The notes beneath the pieces were generated by a model. It worked only from the letters and a program-made list of their open reading frames with translations, did not search any database and was not told the DNA's origin. A program made the position numbers and the translations under genes. Shown in pieces: positions 33,801 through 41,600 of a stretch of DNA of 49,892 bases (position 1 is its first letter; every line of letters starts with the position of its first letter). Source of the stretch: an uncultured Geobacter sp. (GTDB lineage Bacteria > Desulfobacterota > Desulfuromonadia > Geobacterales > Geobacteraceae); contig CAIYDQ010000181.1 in the NCBI GenBank assembly GCA_903925075.1, positions 1 to 49,892 of the forward strand. Reading direction: 5' to 3'.

Positions 33801-34596
33801 GGCACAGAGCGAAAAGGCAACCAGGCTTCCGGTACGCCTGGCGATCGCGCTACTCAAGGACAGAAAGGGCGAGATCCACCTGGACCTGCCGGTGACCGGA
33901 CGCACGGACGATCCGCAGTTCAGCGTCTGGCGAGTGGTGCTGCATATACTGAAAAACCTGATGGTCAAGGCGGCCACCGCTCCCTTTGCCCTGCTGGGCT
34001 CGATGTTCGGCGGCAACGAGGACTTCAGCGCCGTCTTTTTCGCTCCGGGCTCCGATCAACTGACCAAGCCCGAACAGGAGAAGCTGCAGAAGCTGTCCAA
34101 GGCCCTGCACGACAGGCCCGCCCTGAATCTGGAGATCTCGGGCTTCGTAGACCGCAACCAGGACGCCGAAGGGTACCGAAACGAGTTGCTGCTGAAGAAG
34201 ATGAAGGGCGAAAAGTTCCGGGCGCTGGCCAAGCAAAAGAAGCTGCGCGAGGGACAGACCCAGGACGAAACCGAGATTTTGCCGGAGGAATATCCGGCGT
34301 ACTTGAAGGCAGTCTACGGCAAAGAAAAATTCTCCAAGCCGCGCAACGCGCTGGGGATCGCCAAGGAACTGCCTGATGAGGAGATGAAGAAGCTGATTCT
34401 CACGCATACGGTGGTGGGCGACAACGAACTGCAGGCCCTGGCGCGGGAGCGTGCCGACGCGGTGAAGGCCTTCCTGCAAAAGAGCGGCGGCATCCCGAGC
34501 GAACGGCTCTTCGAAAAGAGCGCGGACATCTACAAGCCCAACGCCAAGGAAGGAAGCAGCGGCAGCCGAGTCGAGTTCGGCGCCAAGGTTAAATAG
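30850..34596 (+). CDS. Large AsmA-like DUF748 protein
   Basis: A 1248-residue envelope protein. One N-terminal membrane segment (about residues 8-30, GYCALAVVAAFALLILALPP) is followed by repeated beta-rich DUF748 units. The N-terminal unit reads ATGRKSEIAKISLNPFTLSAG, the classical DUF748/AsmA opening. Two Ala/Pro/Lys-rich linkers occur (around 555-605 and 805-845), the first encoded by near-identical DNA repeats. The C-terminal 250 residues include FFAPGSDQLTKPEQEKLQKL and end like an OmpA-type peptidoglycan-binding region (ARERADAVKAFL, SRVEFGAKVK). AsmA-like proteins bridge the periplasm and affect lipid or outer-membrane assembly. Start: ATG at 30850 behind AGAGGGGGG. Confidence 0.88.
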   Translation: MHVNKKIAGYCALAVVAAFALLILALPPILKHVAVNEIDKATGRKSEIAKISLNPFTLSAGISGLRLSEKGSNAPFLALSSARLSLSPLSLPKRSFIISELKLSSPYLHIVRNAPNDFNFTDLITDKTGKKEPKKGGTPLFSVNNITIDNGSVDFQDKALSVERDHRVRKMAISIPFVSNMPYLADRYVTPHFSAVINGSPFGFEGRLKPLTRAVEATIAVNVQRLDLPFYLGYLPVPLPVKVDSGQLTTAVEVGYRVDEKSGPEVRVSGSLSLDRGAIKELNGAPLASLERAQLKMKNLWLLSRRFEVSSLDLVGMEVFAARDRLGVWNFQKIGKGAQSGAARPEPQPAVKKEKPLDLRLAKFAFSGGKFHFSDALPKGGFKTDLSGIELSLNDFSLAPDHKAPFSVKLDSSRGEKLSVKGELSATPLDVKAALTLNGVPLKDYYPYLAASLTAPIIGTAELSSELIFNERQGLVLEKTALKGRDLAAPFGGGDGVRLKLVEVDGVAVDLKQRKATVERVNLKGANVALAHEKDGSLSALRLLRSKVEPSAAKETAPKPAASKVAVPKPAASKVAAPKAAAAKSATAKRRLAKKEAAPPPFSYRVGKITGSEIGIRFTDRTKEEEPLFTLDRLKFSLADISGPKQGAIPFTLATGYGNKGRIEAAGRLLPQPLKFKGSVQLQGIALNDFDAYLPDNLTVLIADGALDTKLALDVENGASGLKGSFGGSIGVRSFYCQDTVLDEDLLKWERLQIDQVSGTLGPFSLAVKDVVLSNFYSRIIVEKDGTLNVQHLMAEETAQTGQTGQAGQTPAGKTPPTPAAGSAAGSAPAAASAAAGGGAHESAAQPHPISIDTITMQGGTLAFSDRHLANPFDTTFFNLGGRVSGLSSKTDRLADVDLRGNLENHSPLSITGAINPLRGDLYLDMKVAFKDIELSPFTPYSNTYLGYGVDQGKLFLDLTYHIEKKTLSSQNKIFIDQFTFGKEAQSEKATRLPVRLAIALLKDRKGEIHLDLPVTGRTDDPQFSVWRVVLHILKNLMVKAATAPFALLGSMFGGNEDFSAVFFAPGSDQLTKPEQEKLQKLSKALHDRPALNLEISGFVDRNQDAEGYRNELLLKKMKGEKFRALAKQKKLREGQTQDETEILPEEYPAYLKAVYGKEKFSKPRNALGIAKELPDEEMKKLILTHTVVGDNELQALARERADAVKAFLQKSGGIPSERLFEKSADIYKPNAKEGSSGSRVEFGAKVK

Positions 34597-34888
34597 CCCG
34601 TAACTATGCAGCAAAAGCCCGACCACAGAGGGCACCGAGGTTCACGAAGGACACAGAGGAAATACGGGTATAGTCCAAAACAATTCTAACCTTATCTGCC
34701 ACGGAGGTACACAGAGGCACTCAGAGGGAAACCTAAAGTCTTGACCCCAGGTTTGGTTTTACTCCTGATCATTGTTTCCTCTGCGTACCTCTGTGTACCT
34801 CTGTGGTTAAATTTGCTTTTTGCTTCTGCGTCCTCTGACTGCCTCTGTGCCCTCTTGGTCATTGCCACTTTCCGGAGAGCGCCCCCGC
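34597..34888. repeat. Intergenic block of CACAGAGG-type inverted repeats
   Basis: Two forward units (CCACAGAGGGCACCGAGG at 34622, CCACGGAGGTACACAGAGGC at 34697) and two inverted units (CCTCTGCGTACCTCTGTGTA from 34780 with CCTCTGTGG, and GCGTCCTCTGACTGCCTCTG from 34829) fill the whole gap. The centre holds AAAGTCTTG and GGTTTGGTTTTACT, echoing the spacer of the AACAGGGATA family. No gene; a leader frame of the MFS gene reading through this block is spurious. Confidence 0.8.
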
Positions 34889-36133
34889 ATGTCCGCTAGA
34901 ACCCGCTGGCTCCTTACCCTCTGCCTGGTGCAGCTCTTCATCATGATGGTGTTCATCAATTACTCCGCGGTGCTGCCGGCTCTCAAAGAGGAATGGGGCA
35001 TGAACAACACCATGGCCGGCTCCATCCTCTCCGTCTATCAACTGGGCTACATCGCCTCCGGCGTCATGCTGAGCGCCCTCACCGATCGCCTGAACACCCG
35101 CAATATTTTCATCTGCTCGGCGCTCTGGTCGGCAACGGCCAACCTGCTGTTCGCCCTCTATGCCCATGACTACACCTCCGCCATGATCCTCAGGGCGCTC
35201 ACCGGCATCGGCATGGGGGGCACCTACATGCCGGGGATCAAGCTGGTGGCGGAGCGCTTCACGCCTAACGAGCGCGGCAGGGCGATCGGCATTTACGTAG
35301 GCTCGCTGATGCTGGGCGCATCGCTGTCGCTTGCCGTGACCGGCTGGCTCTCCTCCGCCTACGGCTGGCGCATCGCCTTCATCGCCTGCTCGGCCCTGGT
35401 CTACCTGGGCGCCGCCTTGTCGCTGGCGGTCTTTCGCGGTTATCGCCCCGTCGTTCACCCCAAACAGGAGAAGAGCCTGGCCAGCGAGACCCTGGGCAAC
35501 AAGTCCGCGCTGTTGATGATCATGGGGTACGCCTCGCACATGTGGGAGATGTACGGCATGCGCGGCTGGATCGCCCCCTTTTTCAGCGCCTCGCTGCTGG
35601 CGCACGGCATGGCTCGGGGCGCCGCCTCCGGCTGGGCGGCGACCGCGGCGGCACTGGTCATCGGCACCGGCGCCTTTTCCACGGCGATCACCGGGTCGCT
35701 CTCCGACCGTCTGGGAAGGACCGCGACCATCTCGGTGGTGATGGCGGCCAGCGCCTGCTGCTCCTTTGGTTTTGGCTGGCTGATCAACTGCTCCCCCGCC
35801 GTCGCCATCGGCTTCGGCCTGATCTACGGCTTCCTGGTCTCCGCAGAGTCGCCGGTCTTCTCCACGGCCCTGACCGAACTGGTCGCCCCCGCCTATCTGG
35901 GCGCCGCCATGGGGATGCAGTCGCTGATCGGCTATTCGCTGGGCATGATCTCGCCGACCTTGTTCGGCTGGGCGCTGGATCTCACCCACAATTGGCGGCC
36001 TCTGGGGAATTTTTCGGTGGATTGGGGGATCGCTTTCGCCACGGCTGGCCTTGGAGGAGTCGCCGGGCCGGTGTTCATGTACCTGTTGCGACGCCTGCCG
36101 GAAAGCGAAAAAATGGCGGGTGGAAGGAAATAG
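34889..36133 (+). CDS. MFS transporter
   Basis: A 414-residue major-facilitator protein with 12 predicted membrane segments. The loop 2-3 signature appears as GVMLSALTDRLNTRNIF, and RALTGIGMGGTYMPGIKLVAERF with RGRAIGIYVG follows the usual pattern after TM4. The second half has a matching GSLSDRLGRTATI loop. The first helix and the N-A-x-L-P motif (SAVLPALKEEWGM) resemble anion/cyanate or nitrate-type subfamilies, but the substrate is not predictable. The ATG at 34889 with GGAGAG upstream is preferred to a start 23 codons earlier inside a repeat. Confidence 0.9.
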   Translation: MSARTRWLLTLCLVQLFIMMVFINYSAVLPALKEEWGMNNTMAGSILSVYQLGYIASGVMLSALTDRLNTRNIFICSALWSATANLLFALYAHDYTSAMILRALTGIGMGGTYMPGIKLVAERFTPNERGRAIGIYVGSLMLGASLSLAVTGWLSSAYGWRIAFIACSALVYLGAALSLAVFRGYRPVVHPKQEKSLASETLGNKSALLMIMGYASHMWEMYGMRGWIAPFFSASLLAHGMARGAASGWAATAAALVIGTGAFSTAITGSLSDRLGRTATISVVMAASACCSFGFGWLINCSPAVAIGFGLIYGFLVSAESPVFSTALTELVAPAYLGAAMGMQSLIGYSLGMISPTLFGWALDLTHNWRPLGNFSVDWGIAFATAGLGGVAGPVFMYLLRRLPESEKMAGGRK

Positions 36134-36252
36134 TCAGGCGCCTGCAAGCTCCAGGCAAGCTCCCCTCCCTTTTGACTTGCCTTGCCTCGGCCCAATATGC
36201 TAGTTCTTTTCGTGCGACTATCCACCACCTCAGCTGGCAACTTTGCACACCT

Positions 36253-36345
36253 GTAGGTCGCGTTGTGCGGCTTCATCGCGAAACGCAACATTGCCGCCGC
36301 GGCGCCGTTGCGACGTCGCGGTTCGTACCTCGACGCGACCTACGG
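36253..36345. repeat. Palindromic element of the GTAGGTCGCG type
   Basis: The left end reads GTAGGTCGCGTTG and the right end CGACGCGACCTACGG, an inverted pair. Between them a second inverted pair surrounds CGCGAAACGCAAC and GTTGCGACGTCGCGGTTCG. It is a relative of the element at 599-698 in layout, with GTAGG at both outer ends. Confidence 0.65.
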
Positions 36346-36388
36346 GATAGGCTATTCAGCACCTGCAAGGCTGAGGTGATAGCAGGCA

Positions 36389-36409
36389 GGGCGAACACAA
36401 GGCTCGCCC
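36389..36409. repeat. Short palindrome, GGGCGAACACAAGGCTCGCC type
   Basis: GGGCGA at the left pairs with TCGCCC at the right across an ACACAAGGC loop. Same word as at 29155-29179. Confidence 0.6.
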
Positions 36410-36460
36410 GCCACTGTTTGATTATGCTGAATTGTCATATCAAGAAACGCTGGAGATCAC

Positions 36461-37489
36461 GTGACCAAGAGAAGACTGCCGGCTGAATGGGAACCGCAGG
36501 ACGGGGTGCTGCTCGCCTGGCCGCACGAGGGGAGCGATTGGCGTCCTTACCTGGACGCGGTTCTCCCCGTGTTCGTGGAGATCGTCCGCCATGTGAGCCG
36601 ATTCGAGCTGGCGGTGATCGCCGCGCCCGAACCGGAGTCGGTGCTGGAAAAATTGGCCGGCTCCGGCGCGGATCTGGAGCGGGTGCGCGTCTGCCAGGTG
36701 GAGACCAACGACACCTGGGCGCGCGATTTCGGCCCGATCACCGTGCAGGAGCAGGGAGCGGCGCGACTGCTCAACTTCGGCTTCAACGGCTGGGGGCTGA
36801 AGTTCGCCTCCGACCTGGACAACCGCATCAACCGCCGCCTGGAGGCGCTGGGCGTCTGGCGCGCGCCGCTTGAGACCGTGGGGCTGATCCTGGAAGGGGG
36901 CAGCATCGAAAGCGACGGTTGCGGCACCATCCTCAGCACCGAAGAGTGCCTCCTGAACGACAACCGCAACCCGCACCTGAGCCGGGAGGAACTCGAAGAG
37001 CAACTGCATGGCCTACTCGGCTCCGACCGCTTCCTCTGGCTGGCGAACGGCTTTCTGGCCGGTGACGACACCGACTCGCACGTGGACACGCTGGCGCGCC
37101 TTTGCCCCGACGACACCATCGCCTATCAGCGCTGCGACGACCCGGACGACGAGCACTATGCGGAGTTGCAGGCCATGGAGGGCGAGCTCCGCGCTTTTCG
37201 CACCCGCGAGGGGCGTCCTTACCGGCTGATCCCCCTCCCCTGGCCCGGCGCAAGAGTTGACGAGGACGGGAGCAGGCTCCCCGCCACCTACGCCAATTTC
37301 CTGGTAATCAACGGCGCGGTGCTGGTGCCGACCTACGACGACAAAAACGATCGGGCGGCGCTGGAGGCTATCGGCCAGGCCTTTCCGGGCCGGGAGATCG
37401 TGGGGATCGACTGCCTGCCGCTCATCCTACAGCACGGCTCGCTGCACTGCGTCACCATGCAGTTACCTGAGGGAACTATCGCTTTTTAA
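36461..37489 (+). CDS. aguA: Agmatine deiminase
   Basis: Hydrolyses agmatine to N-carbamoylputrescine and ammonia. The 342-residue protein has the pentein-fold motifs of the family: NDTWARDFGP near 86-95, EGGSIESDGCGTILSTEECLLN near 146-167, and GDDTDSHVDTLARL around 202-215. The catalytic Cys is C330 in HGSLHCVTMQ. The start is GTG at 36461; GAGATCACGTG before it is a weak ribosome-binding site. The next gene, aguB, encodes the following enzyme in the same route from arginine to putrescine. Confidence 0.92.
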   Translation: MTKRRLPAEWEPQDGVLLAWPHEGSDWRPYLDAVLPVFVEIVRHVSRFELAVIAAPEPESVLEKLAGSGADLERVRVCQVETNDTWARDFGPITVQEQGAARLLNFGFNGWGLKFASDLDNRINRRLEALGVWRAPLETVGLILEGGSIESDGCGTILSTEECLLNDNRNPHLSREELEEQLHGLLGSDRFLWLANGFLAGDDTDSHVDTLARLCPDDTIAYQRCDDPDDEHYAELQAMEGELRAFRTREGRPYRLIPLPWPGARVDEDGSRLPATYANFLVINGAVLVPTYDDKNDRAALEAIGQAFPGREIVGIDCLPLILQHGSLHCVTMQLPEGTIAF

Positions 37490-37658
37490 AGACAAAAGCG
37501 GAACCGCGAAGTCGCTAAGTACGCGGAGAAAACCTGGCAGGTGCAAACAAAAAACTCTTTCGCCCCAAACGGTTTCGAATTTTCTCCCCTAAGGGTTTAA
37601 ATTTCTTCGCGCTCTTCGCGCCTTCGCGGTGAATGATTTCGATTTCGAAGGAGATATC
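37490..37658. repeat. Inverted-repeat element of the CGCGAAG type between aguA and aguB
   Basis: The left arm GCGGAACCGCGAAGTCGCTA (37499-37518, continuing AGTACGCGGAG) and the right arm TTCGCGCTCTTCGCGCCTTC (37605-37624, continuing GCGG) are imperfect inverted copies. The 75-base centre is A+T-rich with CCCCAAACGG. It splits an otherwise two-gene operon, and the aguB ribosome-binding site follows it. Confidence 0.7.
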
Positions 37659-38540
37659 ATGCAAAGACTTAAGGTCGCCCTGGTGCAACAGATGCTGCGC
37701 GAGGACCGCGACGCCAATATAGCGGCCTCTGTCGCCTCGATACGAAGCGCCGCGACGTTAGGGGCGCGGCTGGTCGTGTTGCAGGAATTGCACACGGGGA
37801 GCTACTTCTGCCAGACCGAGGACACGGCCTGCTTCGACCTCGCCGAAACCATCCCCGGCCCCTCGACCGAACTCTTCGGCGCGCTGGCCAAAGAGCTGGG
37901 CGTCGTCATCGTCGCCTCCCTGTTCGAGAGGCGCGCGCCCGGTCTCTACCACAACACGGCGGTGGTGCTGGACAGCGACGGCAGCATCGCCGGCAAGTAC
38001 CGCAAGATGCATATCCCCGACGACCCCGCTTTTTACGAAAAATTCTATTTCACACCGGGCGACTTGGGCTTCGAGCCGATCCAGACGACGCTCGGCAAGC
38101 TCGGCGTGCTGGTCTGCTGGGACCAATGGTACCCCGAGGCCGCCCGGCTGATGGCGCTGGCCGGGGCCGAGATGCTGATCTACCCGACCGCCATCGGCTG
38201 GGACCCGAGGGACGAGCCGGCGGAACAGCAAAGGCAGCTGGACGCCTGGATAACGGTGCAGCGCTCGCATGCCGTGGCCAACGGCATTCCGGTGCTGGCC
38301 GCCAACCGGGTCGGCTTCGAAGCCGATCCCAGCGGCGTCGGGGCCGGCATCCGCTTTTGGGGCTCAAGCTTCGCGGCCGGTCCGCAGGGTGAGCTTTTGG
38401 CGCGAGGCGGCGAGCAAGAGGAGGTCTTGGTGGTCGAACTGGACCGCGGCCGCAGCGAGCAGGTGCGGCGCATCTGGCCCTTCCTGCGCGACCGGCGCAT
38501 CGACGCCTACCCCGAGATCCTGCGCCGCTACCGCGATTAG
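37659..38540 (+). CDS. aguB: N-carbamoylputrescine amidase
   Basis: Hydrolyses N-carbamoylputrescine to putrescine, CO2 and ammonia. The 293-residue nitrilase-superfamily protein has the catalytic triad E43 (VVLQELH), K116 (KYRKMHIPDD) and C153 (LVCWDQWYPE). The segment following the Lys, DDPAFYEKFYFTPGD, is specific to AguB among nitrilases. AAGGAGA precedes the ATG at 37659; the ten codons before it are open but lack a site. It works with AguA immediately upstream. Confidence 0.95.
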   Translation: MQRLKVALVQQMLREDRDANIAASVASIRSAATLGARLVVLQELHTGSYFCQTEDTACFDLAETIPGPSTELFGALAKELGVVIVASLFERRAPGLYHNTAVVLDSDGSIAGKYRKMHIPDDPAFYEKFYFTPGDLGFEPIQTTLGKLGVLVCWDQWYPEAARLMALAGAEMLIYPTAIGWDPRDEPAEQQRQLDAWITVQRSHAVANGIPVLAANRVGFEADPSGVGAGIRFWGSSFAAGPQGELLARGGEQEEVLVVELDRGRSEQVRRIWPFLRDRRIDAYPEILRRYRD

Positions 38541-38606
38541 CATAGACCCTCTCCCCAACCATCCCCCATCAAGGTGGAGGGAGCTTTCGATTATTAAGGA
38601 GCACCC

Positions 38607-41600
38607 GTGTCTTCCCCCGTACAGCTTTTCCAGAAACTCCTGGACGGCTTTGCCGCCTGCAGCAGCCAAGAAAGAACCCTGATCCAACTCCTTTCCGTGA
38701 TCTACGCCCCCGTCTCTCAAAACGTGCTGCTCAACATCGCCAGGCACTTCGGCTGCCGCGCGCCGGGCGGCGGCGCCTGCACCGGCGTCTATCTCGGCCA
38801 GGCCCTGGAAACCCTCGCTCGCCAAAAGCTGGTCAACCTCAACAAGAAGGAGGTGCGCTGCCATCCGCAGCTCATGCACGCCGCCACCCTGAGCGCCATA
38901 GAGGAGGGCGCCTTCGACGCCATGCAAAGGACGGTGGTGATGGAAATCCCGATGGTAACCGAGTGGGGGTCCAGTTATTACCGAACCGCGGATCATGCGC
39001 TGCGCGACGTACGAATCGCCTTTTATCGCAAGAACATGCAGTCGGCGCTGGAAACTTCGGTGCGCTATCAACGACAGTATCCCTACGAAACCTTGCGCTG
39101 CCACCCCTTCGTGACTATCTGCACCGCCCCTTTCGACGGTGCCTGGTTCCGCTCGCTGCCGGCCGGGCTGCAGATCCTGGCGCTGGCGGAGATCCTCCCC
39201 CATGCGCGGCAAACGGTTTCCCGCGCCGACGGCCCTTTTCAGGTTCTTTGCGAACTGGCGGCCGCGGACAGTCCGGCGCGACTGGAATTGACCGATTTTT
39301 TGATCGTGGAGTTGCTGCTGCGCGGCAGACTGGCCGAGGCCGAGCAAGCGGCGCAGGCGATGGGAAGCTCGGTCCAGGTGGCCGCGCTCGGCTGGGGCGC
39401 CCTGCAACGCGGCGACCGCCTGGCCGCAGTCGACCGTTTCGAGGCGGCCTTTCTGCGGCTGAAAAAAGAGACCGGCAAGCGCAAGACCTTCTTCGACGAT
39501 CTGACCGGTCCGTTTTTCCTGCTGGCGCTGATCGGCGCCGGCGAGCCGGCCATGCTCGACCGCGCCAAGGAGCATTGCGACTTCGTCATCGGCAGAAAGG
39601 AGTGGCCGCATCAGGACGTCTACCGCATCCTGCAATGCGTGATCGGAGAGCGCAACGGGGAACGCGGCATGGCCAAACAGCTGGAGTCGCGCACGGCCTA
39701 CCTGGATGGCTCGCCACTGGTGACGCTGTTTAACGTCATGGCGCTCAACTGGTGCCGATCGAAACAGGCAGCCGTCGAGGCCAAAGAGCTGCCGAATCTT
39801 GCGAAGCTGACGCGAAACGCCGGTTACCTCTGGCTGGCCGACGAGTTGGAGCTTACCGCCCTCGCCTGCGGCGTGGAGAGCGCCGGCGGGGAGGCCGCCC
39901 GGGAACGCTACCAGCAACAGGGACTGGTTCCCTTTTGCAACAGCATCGAGAGGACCGAGTCCTGGGAGAGCGCGCTCAAGGCGCTGATCAGGCTCAATCA
40001 GAAGGAGGAGACGCCCCAAAAGGCCGTCCCCCAGACCCGGCTCATCTGGCACTTCCAGGAGCAGCGCGGTTTCATCGAGATCCAGCCCCGCGAGCAGAGG
40101 CTCTCCGCCGCCGGCAAATGGAGCGCCGGCAAGAACGTGGCGCTGAAGAGACTCGCCGAGGAGGCAAGCCGGCCCGATTTCCTGAGCGAGCAGGACCTGC
40201 GCATCTGCGGCTGCATCAGGCACGAGCGCGAGCAAAGCTACGGCTACTACGGCCGCGAGGTCTACCGCCTGGACCAGGACAGCGCCATTCCGCTCATGGT
40301 CGGGCACCAGCATGTGTATCTCGATCCCGCCGGCACCATCCGGCTGGAAATGGTGCACGGCGAGCCGGAGTTGCAGCTTTCCTCCAAGGGAGAGACGCTG
40401 CACCTGCAGATCTACCCGCCGTTCGAGCAAAACCGCAAGCTCTACATCATGCAGGAGAGCCCTACCCGCCTGAAGATCTACGAGGCCAAGGAGGAGTACA
40501 AGAAAATCGCGGCCATCGTGGGCAACGGGCTCAAGCTGCCGGCTCGGGCCAAGGAGAAGGCGCTGGAGGCGATCAACTCGCTCTCCTCGATCCTCACCGT
40601 GCACTCCGACATCGGCAGCGGCTCCGCGGCGGAGCTCACCCCCGGCGACGCCACCCCCTGTTTCCACCTGCTCCCCTACGGCGAAGGGGTGAAACTGGAA
40701 CTGTTGGTGCGCCCCTTCGCCGACGCCGGCCCCTATTTCCGCCCCGGCGCGGGGGGCGAAACGGTGATGGCCGAGATCCAGGGAAAAAGGGCGCAGGCCA
40801 GGCGGGATTTGCGGTTGGAGGCGAGGCGGGCCGCGGAAGCGGTCGCGGCGCTCCCGATACTGGCCGAGAGCGGGGAAGACGAGGGGGAGTGGCTCCTTCC
40901 CGCGCCGGACGCGGCGCTGGAGCTCCTCTTGCAGTTGCAGGCGCTGGGCGACACCGCCCGGGTCGCTTGGCCGGAGGGGGCCAAGTTCAAGGTGCGGCAG
41001 GAGGCGAGCACCGGGCAGTGCAAGCTCGCCATCAAGCAGGCGAAGGATTGGTTCGAGCTGGAGGGCGAGATCAGGCTGAACGAAGGGCTAGCGATCAACC
41101 TGCAGCAGCTGCTGGAGCTGGCGAAGCAGGGGACCGGCCGCTTCATTCCGCTTGGCGACGGCGAATTCCTGGCCTTGTCCGCGGAGCTGAGAAAGCGGCT
41201 GGACGACCTGGCCGCCTTCTCCGAGCCGCACGGCAAGGGATTTCGCTTTCACCCGCTGACCGCCGGCGTCTTCGACGAGTTCGCCGGCGAGGCGGGGGAG
41301 TTCAGCTCCGACAAGCAGTGGCGCTCGCAGTTGAAAAGGCTGCGCGAGGCGCAAGAGTTCCGCCCGCAGTTGCCGAGCACGCTGCAGGCGGAGCTGCGCG
41401 GCTATCAGGAGGAGGGTTTCAACTGGCTGAACCGGCTGGCTCAGTGGGGGGTCGGCGCCTGTCTGGCCGACGACATGGGTCTGGGCAAGACGGTGCAGGC
41501 GCTGGCGCAGATACTGAGCATGGCGGCCAAGGGACCGTCGCTGGTGATAGCGCCCACCTCGGTCTGTATGAACTGGGAGAGCGAGGCGCTGAAGTTCGCC

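Larger units (their letters stand above)
36134..36460. other. Gap between MFS transporter and aguA, filled by palindromic elements
   Basis: This 327-base gap holds a GTAGGTCGCGTTG...ACGCGACCTACGG element (36253-36345), with inner CGCG-rich symmetry, and a GGGCGAACACAAGGCTCGCC hairpin (36389-36409). No promoter match or coding frame is visible. Confidence 0.6.

Noticed and set aside
34820-34888. Upstream start of the MFS gene
   Set aside because: The extra codons fall in the CACAGAGG repeat block and add a non-membrane leader; the ATG at 34889 has a better ribosome-binding site.
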